Below, piece by piece: positions 23,912 to 40,505 of a stretch of 64,000 bases of DNA. Both the position numbers and the translations under genes were made by a program. Source of the stretch: Phlegmacium glaucopus (Eukaryota; Basidiomycota; Agaricomycetes; Agaricales; Cortinariaceae); the NCBI GenBank assembly GCA_015039465.1, contig MU130010.1:150198-214197 (forward strand), read 5' to 3'. Position 1 is the stretch's first letter; every line of letters starts with the position of its first letter. Below the pieces are notes generated by a model. The model saw only the letters and a list, made by a program, of their open reading frames with translations, had not been told where the DNA came from and ran no database searches.

Positions 23912-26326
23912 TGTTTAAGTATGACCATTGATCGAATATTGATCCTTAAACAATACTGTTTCGGCGGCACGTAGGCTGAGTCTTCAAAAATTCATACTAA
24001 GTATAAGCCACCAGCCATCGGATGGCTATGGCATATATGTTTGAGTCGACGAAACTTGAACGAACTGTATGGTAAACTTTTCCACATGTGCAAGATGCTG
24101 AGCTGACTATGACATAAGCTATAGTAGGCTAGCTCCACGATATCCGCCTGGCGGCCCAATGTATACATACCCTGCGCGGCGCTTCGTCTTGGGTTCTATT
24201 GGCGGCCATCATCACTGCACCAGTAGGCAATGTCTAGAGGATCTAAGGATCTGAAGCCCCTCTTGACCAGCGGATGTGAAATCTTTACTGCTTGCAACAA
24301 ATCTTGGCTCACTAGTACATTCCTGGTGTTCAGTTTCAGATTAAGTTGCCGATTATTGAGCACTTAATCGCCTCAAAAATCGTGCAACCTTCGACCGTCA
24401 CGATGTTTCATTGCGTCGCGATTATAGCAACGATTTTTCCTGCCTGTCAACCGTCGAAAATTTTACCTAAAAATACTACGGTTGAATAACCGCGCTCAAG
24501 AATCACAGCAAGAGTCGTCGACGATTATTGCAAAAATCGTGACTGTCTGACCTCAATAATCACCAAAAAGTCACCAAAAGTAGCCTACTTTAACCGCTAC
24601 TATTAGCCGAATCTTACCTTCAAAATGAAAAGGGGAAACTCTTTCCTACGGTGACTAGAATCTTTCAGTCAGTCAGGGCTGGATCATTGTTGATAAACTG
24701 ATGTTACAGACGGTCGATGCATTGATTTGTCTTTGTGTCTGCGTTTCACTGTGTTCGCCTGATTGACAGAAGAAGATGTTTCGAATCGATTGATGGTACA
24801 CGATATTGTAGTCATCCTTGGGCCGATGCCTCGCTGTCAGGTCAGAGTCTAGTGTGTACTCACCCTATCTCTTATTTTTCCTTCAAGCTCGATATACCGG
24901 GTGAGTACATAGGGCTAGATTCGGCGTCAGTGGCTGATAAGGATTATATTATCGATGAACGTGTGTGAGAATGATAACTAAGATCCTTAAAATTAAAAAC
25001 AACTGGTTTGAGTGGGCCATTGCCTTCAGCACGGCAGTTCCGAGTTCTGTCGATCAAGTATCGAACAGATATCTTACGGGGAGCTTACTTATCCGCATAT
25101 CCCTTGGAAAGCCATGACTTTTATTTTAAAGCTGATCCAGGGACATGCAGTTGTGGGTGCCACTGGTGGATGGGGGTCGTTCATGCTCCCCCAGTCAACT
25201 GGAAGCTTTCTAACTGAATTCAAAGGGCTCTGTTAATGATGCCTGTTATATTCGAGAGATTTGGTGGAATGCAAGATGGCGATGCAAGCTTGAGTTTAAA
25301 ATACAATGGCTTTCGCAGTGCAAAGTCTGAGATCTGAGGTCTATTCAGAAGCCGACCGGCTAAACCCGCACGAATAGATGCATAGGTTGGACGAAATCCC
25401 ATTGTAAGAAATTTCAAGGTACAAGGGGCATGCAGACTCGAGATGAAGGACGAGGTCCTTGGAGCTTGGGAAGGATCATTCTGACTCTGTACTGCTTCTA
25501 TTAATCGACCATCGGCGGTTTTAAACCAGGACAATATTAATACTTCTTGTACGTATATACTTTCAGAGCTATTGAGCACGGGTTATGACTTTTACTAGCC
25601 ACACCAATTCACTGGCACCAGCTGACTTGCGCATTTTCAACGTTAGGCTACATAAATGTCATAATTATGTATACAAATCTATTAGAGTCAAGCTAAAGTA
25701 ATGAGAATATGCAGTGTTCAAGTTGCGAGCAGACTGACATGCCATGGGAAAGGGAGATTTGACTATCCCAGCGTTTCGGGTAAATGCAGTGTGCACGGTT
25801 TTGAGACTGTCCTCCTTCAATCAATTTGATTTTCATAGATATCCGTAGCTATAGGTCCGAAGTAGAAATTTTCTTCATGGCACCTGTTGCGTTTAGCGCG
25901 TGCGCGTGCAAGAAGGCTGACATCAAAAATATACGTAAGGCGGCAGCAAAACTTTGTCCACAGATGTTTAATTCCGGGGTAGTGTGGCATGTCAGCCTAA
26001 ATCACTGACCCTGGCAGGCCTGTACTGATAGCCCTTTGTCCATTGAATCTGCTTTGCGCAGTGCGCTGATCACTGCAACCGTTTCGCATATATCGTTTCG
26101 CCGATGGAAGACTGGCCGTGTGACGAAATGTACCCTGCCACTATGCAATTTATGGACATCAATCAATATATTCCATGCTCCATGTCAGGACTCAGGATTG
26201 TACTACTTTCATGATTAGGCTGCCTTTCCGAGTTTCCAGGTTTTCTAACAACCAGCTTGCGGTACTTTAGTTTGAAATTGCGCGAACGACTCGGACCTCG
26301 GGGACAAGTTGGAGATTTTAGATATC
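23912..26326. other. Long non-coding gap between the two membrane-protein paralogues
   Basis: About 2.4 kb. The longest open stretch (minus strand, 25220-25579) has no family resemblance. Copy B of the dispersed repeat lies at 25086-25165. The 24350-24560 segment repeats GATTATTG and AAAAATCG words in both orientations. No gene is supported. Confidence 0.5.
25086..25165 (+). repeat. Dispersed repeat, copy B
   Basis: Partner of the repeat at 9492-9580, in the same orientation. Shared words include CTTATCCGCATATCC, GCCATGAC and AAGCTGATCCAGGGACA. The conserved reading frame gives YPHI then KLIQGHA. Copy B lacks seven bases present in copy A. Confidence 0.6.
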
Positions 26327-27820
26327 GATGGAAAGGAGAGATGCATGGAACGAGCCGTTCCAGCTCACAGTGAACTTTCTGCCCTCACTTTTGCTTGGTT
26401 TTCTGGTAAGTGACACCCAATCTTATGGACTAAAATTTTACCATAACGCAACAGGTTGAATCTCTTCTCTATGGCAGGTCTCCTTATTTTAGACAAAAAC
26501 AACGCGTCTTATCACCTGAATTCGATACAGGAATGCACGCTATACTATTCTTTATCTGTGTATATATTCTGGTGCGGCGGCGGCGGCGGCGGAAACTGCA
26601 GATGGCAATGTTAGGGGCGATTGTGGTGACGTTCATTCTAGCAACGGCCGACATTGCAGTTTCATGGAGTATCACGCTCCGACATACTACATCACTCTAT
26701 ACTGGGGACAGCGCTGCACTACTGCATAGGCTCTATCCTAAATTTCTGTTCTTTATTGTGAATAAGTCAGTGCAGTTCAAACTCTGCAATTTGATTCTTA
26801 CTCATCTCCTCACTGTGGACAAGTTTGATTGCTGATGTGCTTCTTGTAAGTTTATTCCTCTAAATTCGACTGACAAGTCTATGACAGTGTTTTTTTCTGC
26901 GCAAACCTTAGGTGTTGCGGTGCTATGTAGTTTGGGACCGTAAAAAAATTATTCTCCTTCCATCCTGCTTCGTACTTGTGGTTGGGACAGGTCAGTCTCG
27001 ATTTCTGAGTTGAAGGATGAAAAACATACTCAAATTCAAATTTATAGTATTTGGCGTCATGGGTGAAGGCACTTTGTCTGGTTCACTGAAGATGTTCATT
27101 GGGGTTTACATCTTGATAACCATATTCTTCAATCTATTCCTCACGCTCCTCACTGGTCAGTACTACTACTAATGAAGATTCTGTGATCTTATTAAAATAG
27201 ACAGCTGGAAGGATTTACTGGATTGCCAGACAAATCAAGTCCATTCTGGATCGTGAAACAACTTCTCAATATCATTTTGCTATTGCTATTGTGTGAGTTG
27301 CTCTAATGGCATTGATTCGGAACGTGACTTACTCTAAGTAGCATAGAATCTGGCTTGATTTATAGTTTGGCAAGTGTCTTGGTGTTGGCCTTGTCTCGGA
27401 CTAGATTCATAGTGAGTATTCTCTGCCTGGATTCGGGGGATTGATTTTTGATTGATCATGGTTTAAAGGTAATGGCGGCTGCCCTTGCAATTCGAATTGT
27501 GGTTCGTATGATGACCTTGGGTGCGGAATCACTGGGTTTACTGACAAGACTGACAGTGTATCACGCCAATTTTGATCATCGTTCAAATAACGCTCGGGCA
27601 ATCAACGAACCTGAAGGAAGCTATAATAAAAGACTCCGCACATCAAACAGGTACACGAACACCCGTCGTTTTTGATACAATCGTCAGCAGTGATCGATAT
27701 GATTCAGAAGCACAGCCGAATACTCAGATAGAGAACGCCATGGACGACCTCCAGGTTTCGTTTGTAGATGAATCTGTCAGAAAGGACATTATCCTAGAAC
27801 GAAGAACAGAAGAGATATAG
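26327..27820 (+). CDS. Seven-helix membrane protein, tandem paralogue 2
   Basis: Paralogue of the gene at 22.4 kb; function unknown. Exons begin 26327-26405 (MERRDAWNEPFQLTVNFLPS), 26455-26473 and 26531 onward. The intron at 26474-26530 has a GC donor. Blocks: GMHAILFFICVYILV followed by an unusual run of six Arg residues from CGG repeats, FILATADIAVSWSITLR, NNLIADVLLVLRCYVVWDRK, LITIFFNLFLTLLTAGRIYW, AIVIESGLIYSLASVLVLAL and the signature CITPILIIVQITLG. The last exon ends LERRTEEI. Each helix aligns with paralogue 1, and the Asp/Trp turn (CYVVWD versus CYIIWG) is conserved. Confidence 0.78.
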
Positions 27821-27980
27821 ATGTCATGTATGATACCTACCGTAATGATGTTTCAACAATTAGTTCAGGTGTAGTAATGAAACGACTGTGTACGCGTTTC
27901 ATGCGGAGCTTTGGGGGTGTGAATCACGAAGACACGAATGCGCATAGACGACATGTATAGAGGTTTATTCATTGAATGTA

Positions 27981-28365
27981 TCATGGATTCAATAGTTGTC
28001 CCACTTTGGCCTCTACTTCCGCCGCGGACAAGTTGTCTAACTCAACATGCTTCTCAACTCCACGTTCTAGGACGAAACGTGAGACAAGTAGCTGGTTGCA
28101 GCCATGTACACGCACCAAATCTAGCAAACACCCTCGCTGGCGTTCCAGTCGCCTCCCTTATCAGAACTGGTAAATCCGGGTTGTGTTTTTTAATGACTGG
28201 GTATTTTGAAATGATAAATTGCCTGCCAGAAGAACAAAGTCAACGAGTCTGCGTGACTTCCATGAAACATTGAGATGACCTCGTTCCTGCTGACTGTGGC
28301 CCCGTCTGTGAGCACAAGATGCGGATTTCTCTTAGAGCAGGAGAGAGCACTTTTGTAAATATCAT
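27981..28365 (-). CDS. Complex I accessory subunit NDUFA2 (CI-B8, L51/S25-like thioredoxin fold)
   Basis: A small subunit of mitochondrial NADH:ubiquinone oxidoreductase in the matrix arm. Exons on the minus strand are 28365-28280, 28222-28116 and 28066-27981, giving 92 residues, the family's usual length. The protein starts MIFTKVLSPALREIRI, continues LCSQTGPQSAGTRQFI, then the family hallmark HNPDLPVLIREATG, and ends HVELDNLSAAEVEAKVGQLL-NP, matching the VPLNNFSADQV-type tail of the family. All three exons join in frame with standard splice sites. It has no long uninterrupted ORF, so it is easily missed. Its start is 134 bp from the start of the divergent RGS gene, implying a shared promoter region. 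Confidence 0.9.
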
Positions 28366-28499
28366 GGTGGTGGAAACACGGGCTGGTTTTTTACGTAATA
28401 TGTTTACTTGTAACCGTTTGATTTTGAATCCCACGTTCTTGTTTGCCCTTTACGACGACGAGCGCATACCCTTTGCCAACGACGAGCAGCCTCCTCGTG

Positions 28500-29872
28500 A
28501 TGGACGACGAAAAGCGACAATTAGATGATTGGGCTAACAGCCGCAAGAACAGGCTCCCATCTTTTACGGAAGTTCTCTCAAGGAGAACAAGGCCACCTGT
28601 AGATCTATTCATGTTCTAGTGCGTGAAATGCCTTTTTCTTATTGATTTGGACTCTCATTCGTCTGTATCAGTCTCTTTTTACAGCGGGAAGGAGCAGAAG
28701 ACATTCTAGATTTCTGGCTCGATGTTCAACAGCATGAGAACCTCTGCCGAGCTTACTTCAAGGACGTTCGCAAGTCTGGTCGTACCATCAAAGAAGACTG
28801 GCCTCATTATTGGGACTATGCTCGAAGGAGGGGTTCCATCTACGGTACCGTCGTAGGTCTCGCTGCCGATGGAGGAGGAACGAAAAGGAGCACGGCAAGC
28901 ACAGGAGACGTGTTGTCCGAAACCGATAAGCGCAACCTCGCAGGAGCCGGTGGAGGCAGCGAAGAAAAGCCTTCTGACGGTGGCTCAACGAGTCACCATC
29001 CAGCAACAGCCGGGAATCCAGATCATACCCGCGTCGCTTCCGCGTCCCCAAATAATGACTTGGACAACCCTCCGCGGTCTTCAACACCCTTTTCACTCTC
29101 TGGCCGCACACCCACGCTCTTTAACCTTAGACGCGCGTCTCGTGCCCCCACGGTGATTCCTCGCTCAGCTGCCATCACTCGATTAGACCTCATTGCCTCT
29201 GCTGAGCGCATCTTCTATCGTTATTTATCCCCAGCCGGCAACGCCGTCAACTCACCAGAGAATCATGAGATTTATCTTCCACCCGCCCTCCGTATACACA
29301 GTTTTCCTCTGAGCAGTTCTCAAGAACCAAAGTCACAGACAGAACTGGCCTTGATGGCTCAAATACCCGACATCTTCCACGCTCAGAAGGAGTATTGCTT
29401 CCGTGCTATGGAACAAGACGCTTTCCCTCGATTCCTTCGTTCCAAAGCCTTCGGTAATCTAACACCAATATCAGCATTGGTCCGTCTGGTCCTTGGCCTG
29501 ATCTCCTTGTGGATAGGCCTTGCAGCGGCTTTCTCTCTTGTATTCTTGGATGTAAAACCGAGATCAAAAAGATTTTTCGTGAGTATCCATTAATTTTATA
29601 TCCTTCAACTGTCCACCTATAACATGCCTTTGCAGCTATTCATTCCGTTCTCATTTGCTGTACTTTTTCTTGTTTCTCATCAATACGAACTTGACCCAAT
29701 CCTGGTTTTCTGGGGCCAATCCGAGACAACACCCTTCCGTACCCTCACCATTCGCGAACCTTATGTTAAGAAACTTCTAATGGGTCGTGCTATATGGGTC
29801 AGCGTGCTCGTGACAGCCTTCGTGACAGCCTTGACTATGATCTTCTGGGCTGTCCCCGGTCACCGACTATAG
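28500..29872 (+). CDS. RGS-domain membrane protein, Rax1-like
   Basis: Similar to yeast Rax1, a polytopic membrane protein with an N-terminal RGS-like domain that helps mark cell poles. Exons are 28500-28618, 28672-29578 and 29636-29872. The start MDDEKRQLDDWANSRKNRLP leads to FTEVLSRRTRPPVDLFMFYL and AEDILDFWLDVQQHENLC, the first RGS helices. A Ser/Gly/Pro-rich insert of over 100 residues separates this from the second RGS half (IFHAQKEYCFRAMEQDAFPR, FLRSKAFGN). Three hydrophobic segments follow: LVLGLISLWIGLAAAFSLVF, FIPFSFAVLFLVSH and AIWVSVLVTAFVTALTMIFW. The start is assigned by Rax1 similarity; good junctions support the introns. Confidence 0.87.
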
Positions 29873-30331
29873 GATTTCTTTCACCCACTCCTGCCCTTTT
29901 TTGTGTTTAACTATTAAGGTAAATAGAGACTGTTCATATCACCTCCCCACCCTTTCCTTATTACCTTACATTGCATACACAATTATGCTGGATACATTCT
30001 ATTACCAGGTAACGATTTTACGAGCTACGAGTTAGTTATCCTTTTAACTTTAATCTTTCCTTCATCTTTTACTTATTGTCACATTTTTTGTCGGTTTGTT
30101 GTTCTCCATTTCTTCCTGGATACCCTGTCGATAACTCCAAACAATGCAATCCATTGTTCCTCACCTTCCTTCGCTTACCCTCGTTTCTCTACCTTTCTCT
30201 TGAACAGTCATCTGTTCTACCGCACAATTGATGAAATCGATCGTTATTCAGCCCTCCAGAGGTGTAGCGATAAATACAATTATTTTCTACATGTACAAGC
30301 TCTAAGTTTTTATGCCGGTTTCCCGTTGGCA
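29873..30331. other. Convergent 3' region
   Basis: About 460 bp between the stops of the Rax1-like gene and AROM, which run toward each other. It is pyrimidine-rich and presumably holds both 3' UTRs. I see no ORF of note. Confidence 0.6.
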
Positions 30332-35423
<5,092 letters not shown>

Positions 35424-35640
35424 AGCGAAGAGGATATAGTTCGGAGTATCGAAGCAGAGATTGTGAATTACTTATATATTATGAACGATCCTCTACGGAC
35501 GTCACACGTTTGACCGAAGTAGTCGAACCCCCGTTAACCCATAGCCCTCGGTAGATATGGCATCGGCTGGGACTGAGTCCGACACTGACAGAATGGAAGA
35601 AACATGAATTATTGTATTCTACATACAGTCTACGGCATCT

Positions 35641-37333
35641 CTAATTCGCTTTATCTGCGGATATGTGTTGCATTATTCCATCGTTCCATCTAATTATCAC
35701 CGAACCATCCTGGATAATATCATCAGATTTGGGTGAAGAATACCCCAGGCATTGATTAAATCTACCCACCTCGTTTCCGAAATATGCTGCTTTTGCCATA
35801 TGACAAAAGAGACCAACCTCAACTACCCCAGTTAACATTTTTATCTGCGACATTATCTGGGTAACGGTATTCAAAACTTGGGGTAACACATGGAGACAGG
35901 AATCTTTTTACTTACAACGTATGGATCAACCATTTTCTCGCGATCGAAGGGAGCATCAATAACAAAGTTTCCGTTGTCTGTCACAACTGGTCCAGCTAGC
36001 AACAACATGACTGTCAGGCATGAAACAAGGGGTGAATATTAGCTTACCCTTCTTAACGGCCATTCGTAAGGTTGCCTTCGGAGATCCTAAGATATGGTGC
36101 AGATTCTGAAGTACCTTGGCATAAGCAAATGGTACAACTTCGATAGGCACTCCTTGCGTGAACTTGAGAAGAGAAATTAATGAGTTTCGAGGATTGAACA
36201 GTATTTCAATAGAAATAAATACATTGGTGCCAAGGTACTGGACATTTTTGCGATGATCTGCGACGAGGATGAACCTTGTGAAATGGGTTAAGTAGGAGAA
36301 CTCTTTTAATGATAGAAAGACACGCACGTATTGGCTGCTTCAGCTAATACCTTTTCTCGCAAATGACATGCTCCTCCACCTTTGACGCAGTTTAGTTGGT
36401 AATCCACTCTGCAGGAAGGAAGTGAGATCAGCAAGATGTTGTGATAGAAATAAGAGAGAAGATGCAGCTTACTCGTCTGCACCATCAAGTGTTACGTCTA
36501 TCGTTGGGTGTTCGTCAACATCACCAAGACCCAGACCCGCTTCCACAATCAATTGCTTCGACTGAAACCCTATCAAAGTGGTTCAAAAAAAAGTCGACTA
36601 GACTGGTAGTTGAGGAAAGGTGGCGTACCGGACGGGATGAAAACACGACCCTTGTTAACTTCAAGACCTTGTTGAATAATTCTCTCCACAACGTAAGGAA
36701 CGGTCGAGCCTTATCGAGATTTTAGTATTCTGCGAACACTCGCAGTACCCGTTATTCGTACCAGAACCGATGCCAATGACCTGAAGCAGATTATTTAAAA
36801 ACCAGGTTGCCAAGACTGGTATAGAAACTTGCTCACCCTATGTTCTGGTCTGACATGATGGTCTACGGCGTTGTAAGCAGCAAGCCTTTTTGACTGTTCG
36901 ATAGCATTCATTGGAACTATTCAAAAGATTTTGTTGAGCGATCATCAGAGGTTCGGACAGGGCTTCCACCGCCGTTACAAACCTTGTTTGACGCGACTAG
37001 GGGTCTCTGAAAGTCCAATCACTGGGCGTATTTGAGGAATGGCAGGCGTAGACCTGAGTGAAATAACGGCATAAGGTTCATCGTCATCATCAAAAGTGTA
37101 AATTCTAGGCATCAATAAACAGCGGGGAAAACGGGAATATCAAATCTTTTTGATCTGGATCCCCAAAACGCGATATTTAAAACTTGAACAACATACGGGA
37201 TATCTGGGTTTACTTGGGACGGTAAAGGCATATTGTTGGCGGCTGTCGTGAAAGAGCGAGGAGAAAGGTAGGAAAGTCTGAAATTGGCTTTACTAGGGGT
37301 AGCGACGGGTTTGAGAGTCAGCCTACCGATCAT
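35641..37333 (-). CDS. Ribose-5-phosphate isomerase (RpiA/Rki1) with an N-terminal extension
   Basis: It interconverts ribose-5-phosphate and ribulose-5-phosphate in the pentose phosphate pathway. Family blocks: [53 protein letters not shown] with [51 protein letters not shown], and a tail ending [13 protein letters not shown]. Early exons are 37333-37197, 37053-36983 and 36916-36837. About nine exons join in frame. The first two exons add some 70 residues before the usual start; the first 35 ([20 protein letters not shown] and on) are basic and Ser/Thr-rich like a mitochondrial presequence. An internal ATG just before NAIEQSK would give a cytosolic form. The gene is head to head with TFB5, 94 bp apart. 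Confidence 0.92.
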
Positions 37334-37427
37334 CGATCATGGATTTGGCAAACATCCGCAACCCTCTCTTCTCACCGGGTCCCATCTATACCGTCCCCCA
37401 AACTCTACCTCAGTCCCCGGCGACCGA
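37334..37427. promoter_or_regulatory. 94-bp bidirectional promoter region
   Basis: The start codons of ribose-5-phosphate isomerase (minus) and TFB5 (plus) lie 94 bp apart, so the two genes must share this stretch for transcription initiation. No TATA box is evident. It is inferred only from the gene layout. Confidence 0.5.
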
Positions 37428-37800
37428 ATGAGAGCCGTCAAAGGTACGGTTTCTCACGCCCACTTTGATACGGTGTGCGACTGACAACACCCTTTTCCTA
37501 GGCGTTCTTTTCACTTGGTTAGAATATTCTTCTTGTATAATATAAATTATCGAACTGGCATTCTGGAACCTTGGCAGTGATCCTGCGGTAAAGCAAATTC
37601 TTCTAATGATGAATGAAAAGAAAAGCTTCATCATCGAAGACCTTGACGATCATCATCTTGTCATAAAAGCTGACGAGGAGTACAGAGTCAGAGAAGAGTT
37701 AAGCCAGGAGGTATGTCCTCATTCATCCCAACCTTTCTCTTGAATTTTTGACTATCTCTTGCTCTAGCTGGAGAAAAACACATACAGTCTGGAATCATGA
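37428..37800 (+). CDS. TFB5: TFIIH subunit TFB5 (GTF2H5/TTDA homologue)
   Basis: The smallest TFIIH core subunit, which stabilises Ssl2/XPB and p52 for transcription and nucleotide excision repair. Exons are 37428-37443, 37502-37517, 37578-37710 and 37768-37800, giving 65 residues, the family size. The protein reads MRAVKGVLFTCDPAVKQ, then LLMMNEKKSFIIEDLDDHH, then LVIKADEEYRVREELSQELE. It matches the family signature of MKAxKGVLxxCDPAxKQ followed by FIIxDLDDTHLF. Two 16-base exons make it invisible to simple ORF scanning. All introns are GT-AG. It shares a 94-bp upstream gap with the isomerase gene. Confidence 0.92.
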
Positions 37801-38098
37801 CATTGGTCCAACTTCCTTAGGACGTCCGCCTTGTAGGAACGTTCAGTTTCAAACCAAGGATTGTTTGCCTTTTCAGTGTCATGTCCAACCCCGAAGTATG
37901 TCAAATAGTCACAGTCGACCATTCGGCTGCGACTCCAATACAATTCAAGAGCCATGAATCAATCACTCTTATCATCCAATTAATTAAGCAGTTTTAATTG
38001 TTGATGACTTGTAAAGTCCTTGTACTCTAAAATACAGTCCGATACATTCCCGACCACTTAAAATGGACGGCCAAAACCTCTCTATCAAGCCATCTCTT

Positions 38099-40325
38099 CT
38101 ATGTTTCCGTGCCCGTCTTTTCGGAGACCTGAACCGACTGGGAAGAATGGACTTTCTCCTCCAAAACGACATCCGTGACCTGATGTTCAGCCAATGGTGT
38201 TAAATCGGGTGCTTCGTCCTGTTTTTTACGTTCCTTTCCATCGATTTCCGCCTCTACCCACGTCTTGAATTTCGCCACAGCTTCAACAGGGTCGTGTTTA
38301 TACATCAACAGGTACTGTTGCAAAGAGGCAGTAGAAATAACGTATTCCCGGAAGTCTTCCACAAACTGATCAGCAAGCCGACCAAACTCCAAGTCATCGA
38401 GATTATTGAGATCCTTGTCTTTGAAATATTCTTCTCCAAGTCCAAGAGGAATTATAGCCGACCCATTTTTACCTTGCTGGTCCGATGTTTGATTGAGACT
38501 TTTGGATTTTGTCTTGGTCAGAGTAATCCCAGTCTCCGTGATAACGCGAGGCATGTAAAACTGGCGAAACTGCTCTCTAGCTTGATGCTTGCTGGCCAAT
38601 TCGAACTTGACTTCGAGATCGATACGTCCAGGGCGTCGCAGAGCTTCGTCGAGACGATCATAATAATTGGTGGTCGCTACCAAGATACGACCTTCGCCAG
38701 CACCAACACCATCGAGAACATTCAAAAGCCCACTCAAGGTGATACTGTAAAGTATGGGATAAAAAATCGAGAGACAAAATGGTAGGAAGCAAAAAACGTT
38801 ACCCTGATGTTTTATTCTCATTTAAGCCCGGTCTTTTCTCGCTAAGATTTTGTTTTTTCTGCTGGTCGCCTCGGTTGATGCCAGGATCAACAAATGCAGC
38901 ATCGATATCCTCCATCAACAATAATGCCCTGTCCGGTATCTGATTGACAAGATCAGCAAGTATGCCGTCATCGATCCCACTTGTCGAGGGCGATATATTA
39001 TAGATCTCAAGGCCAAGTTCTCCAGCCAAAGCGTTGACGAAGCTTGTTTTCCCAGTTCCGGGCTTACCATACTATTTTAAAAAAACAAATGTTGGTTAGT
39101 ACATAGGCAGAGAGATTTTATTTTGGATAGTTCACTACTTACGAATAAATATCCTCGACGGTATGGAATCCCTCGATCTGTGTACCAAGTTCTGCTCTTG
39201 AGGAATTCTTGAGCATCCGAGACGACTTTTTCTTTAAGGGATTTTTCCAATATAACAGATGAAAGGGGGCGTTTGGTGCAAGTAGCATAACATTTCCACC
39301 GATGAACTCGTCTATAGGACCGCCAGGTTTAGTGAATCTGAATCTCTTCCTCAAGATCTCAACAACGCAACTGGTCGGGGCTGAACACACGAATTTTCTC
39401 CCCTTGGGACTCGACATGGATTTCACGGGCTTCATGAATCAAGTCAAAAAGCACATCCGCATCCTTCATGGTCATAATCCTTGATATTATATATTTAGAT
39501 TTGGATCATCTTCGTCTATTGAATGCTCACCGAAGATGCAGGACGTATTCCGTTTTAGAAACCGAGTAAGACCCTCTGTAACTCAGCCATTAGCATGCGA
39601 CGCTGAAGAAAAAAAAAAAAAAAAGATATATCAAACCAAAACTCACACTGCTTCCTGTCGTTTTCGAGTGACAGAAACCCAATATCCATGACTCGTTCGT
39701 ACCCAATAAGTCTTGTTGACCTCTGGAATCGTATATATCGTTTGGGGTGAATTCATATTACTTGACAGAGTCGGAGCTATTGCGATGTTTCTATGGTGTA
39801 CAGCAGCGGCGTTTCCACCCATAACCGTACTGATAGAAGCCGTGCGTATGGTTTCTACAAGGTTATGTCAACGTGGGATGAACATGAAAAACAAAACAAA
39901 AAGGTACTCACTCCAATTCGGTTGTTTAGATAGCCAAGTGAGGACCCATTCTGAATTGACATCACTAATTAGACAACAAGGAAGAACAGTTGATTCGACT
40001 TTTAATCAGACATACCATAACATGGATCGCGTTCATTAAATGACACTGTGATCCAAAATCGTTCCGAAAAATAGGCAAGGAGTTCCTGAGTATTACGCCT
40101 CACGACCTCAGCGATTAATCCGATGACGAGGATCTTCAAAAGAGACCAAGCTGTTGAGGCATCTGGGTTTGAACGACCTGGGAATCGGATAAGAGACTGC
40201 AGGTTAAAGACCTGTAATAATGGATGTAAAGCATTGAATATAAGCGCCAGAGGAGATTCATTTATTTGAGCTGCGAATGGCGTTGTTGGATTCGGTGCCA
40301 CTGATGATGAAGAAGCTGAGGACAT
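38099..40325 (-). CDS. Mitochondrial BCS1-type AAA ATPase
   Basis: BCS1 is an inner-membrane AAA ATPase; yeast Bcs1 moves the Rieske protein during complex III assembly. The start [17 protein letters not shown] precedes a hydrophobic segment ([19 protein letters not shown]). The BCS1-specific domain follows ([17 protein letters not shown]). The AAA core has Walker [10 protein letters not shown], Walker [13 protein letters not shown], sensor-1 [19 protein letters not shown] with its arginine finger, and a C-terminal helical region. There are about eight exons. An insert rich in Gln/Lys sits between Walker B and [10 protein letters not shown], and a 60-residue polar tail ends EKTGTET. Fungi often have several BCS1-like genes, so this may be a paralogue rather than the Rieske factor itself. 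Confidence 0.88.
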
Positions 40326-40505
40326 TGCCAGTGGGTATGGAAGACTAGAAATCAGGAACTGAGCAGGTGAACTTGATATAGAATAAGTTCAATATGAGTC
40401 AAGAATCGGGCGCGAGCAAACATGATAGTTATTATTATGTATCCGCACTCTGCGGGAGGCAAGGCTCCTATGAGATGCCCATGAAGGGTTATAGGTGCTA
40501 TCGCT

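Noticed and set aside
25220..25579. 119-residue minus-strand ORF
   Set aside because: No family resemblance, no splice partners and unusual composition; probably chance in a long non-coding gap.
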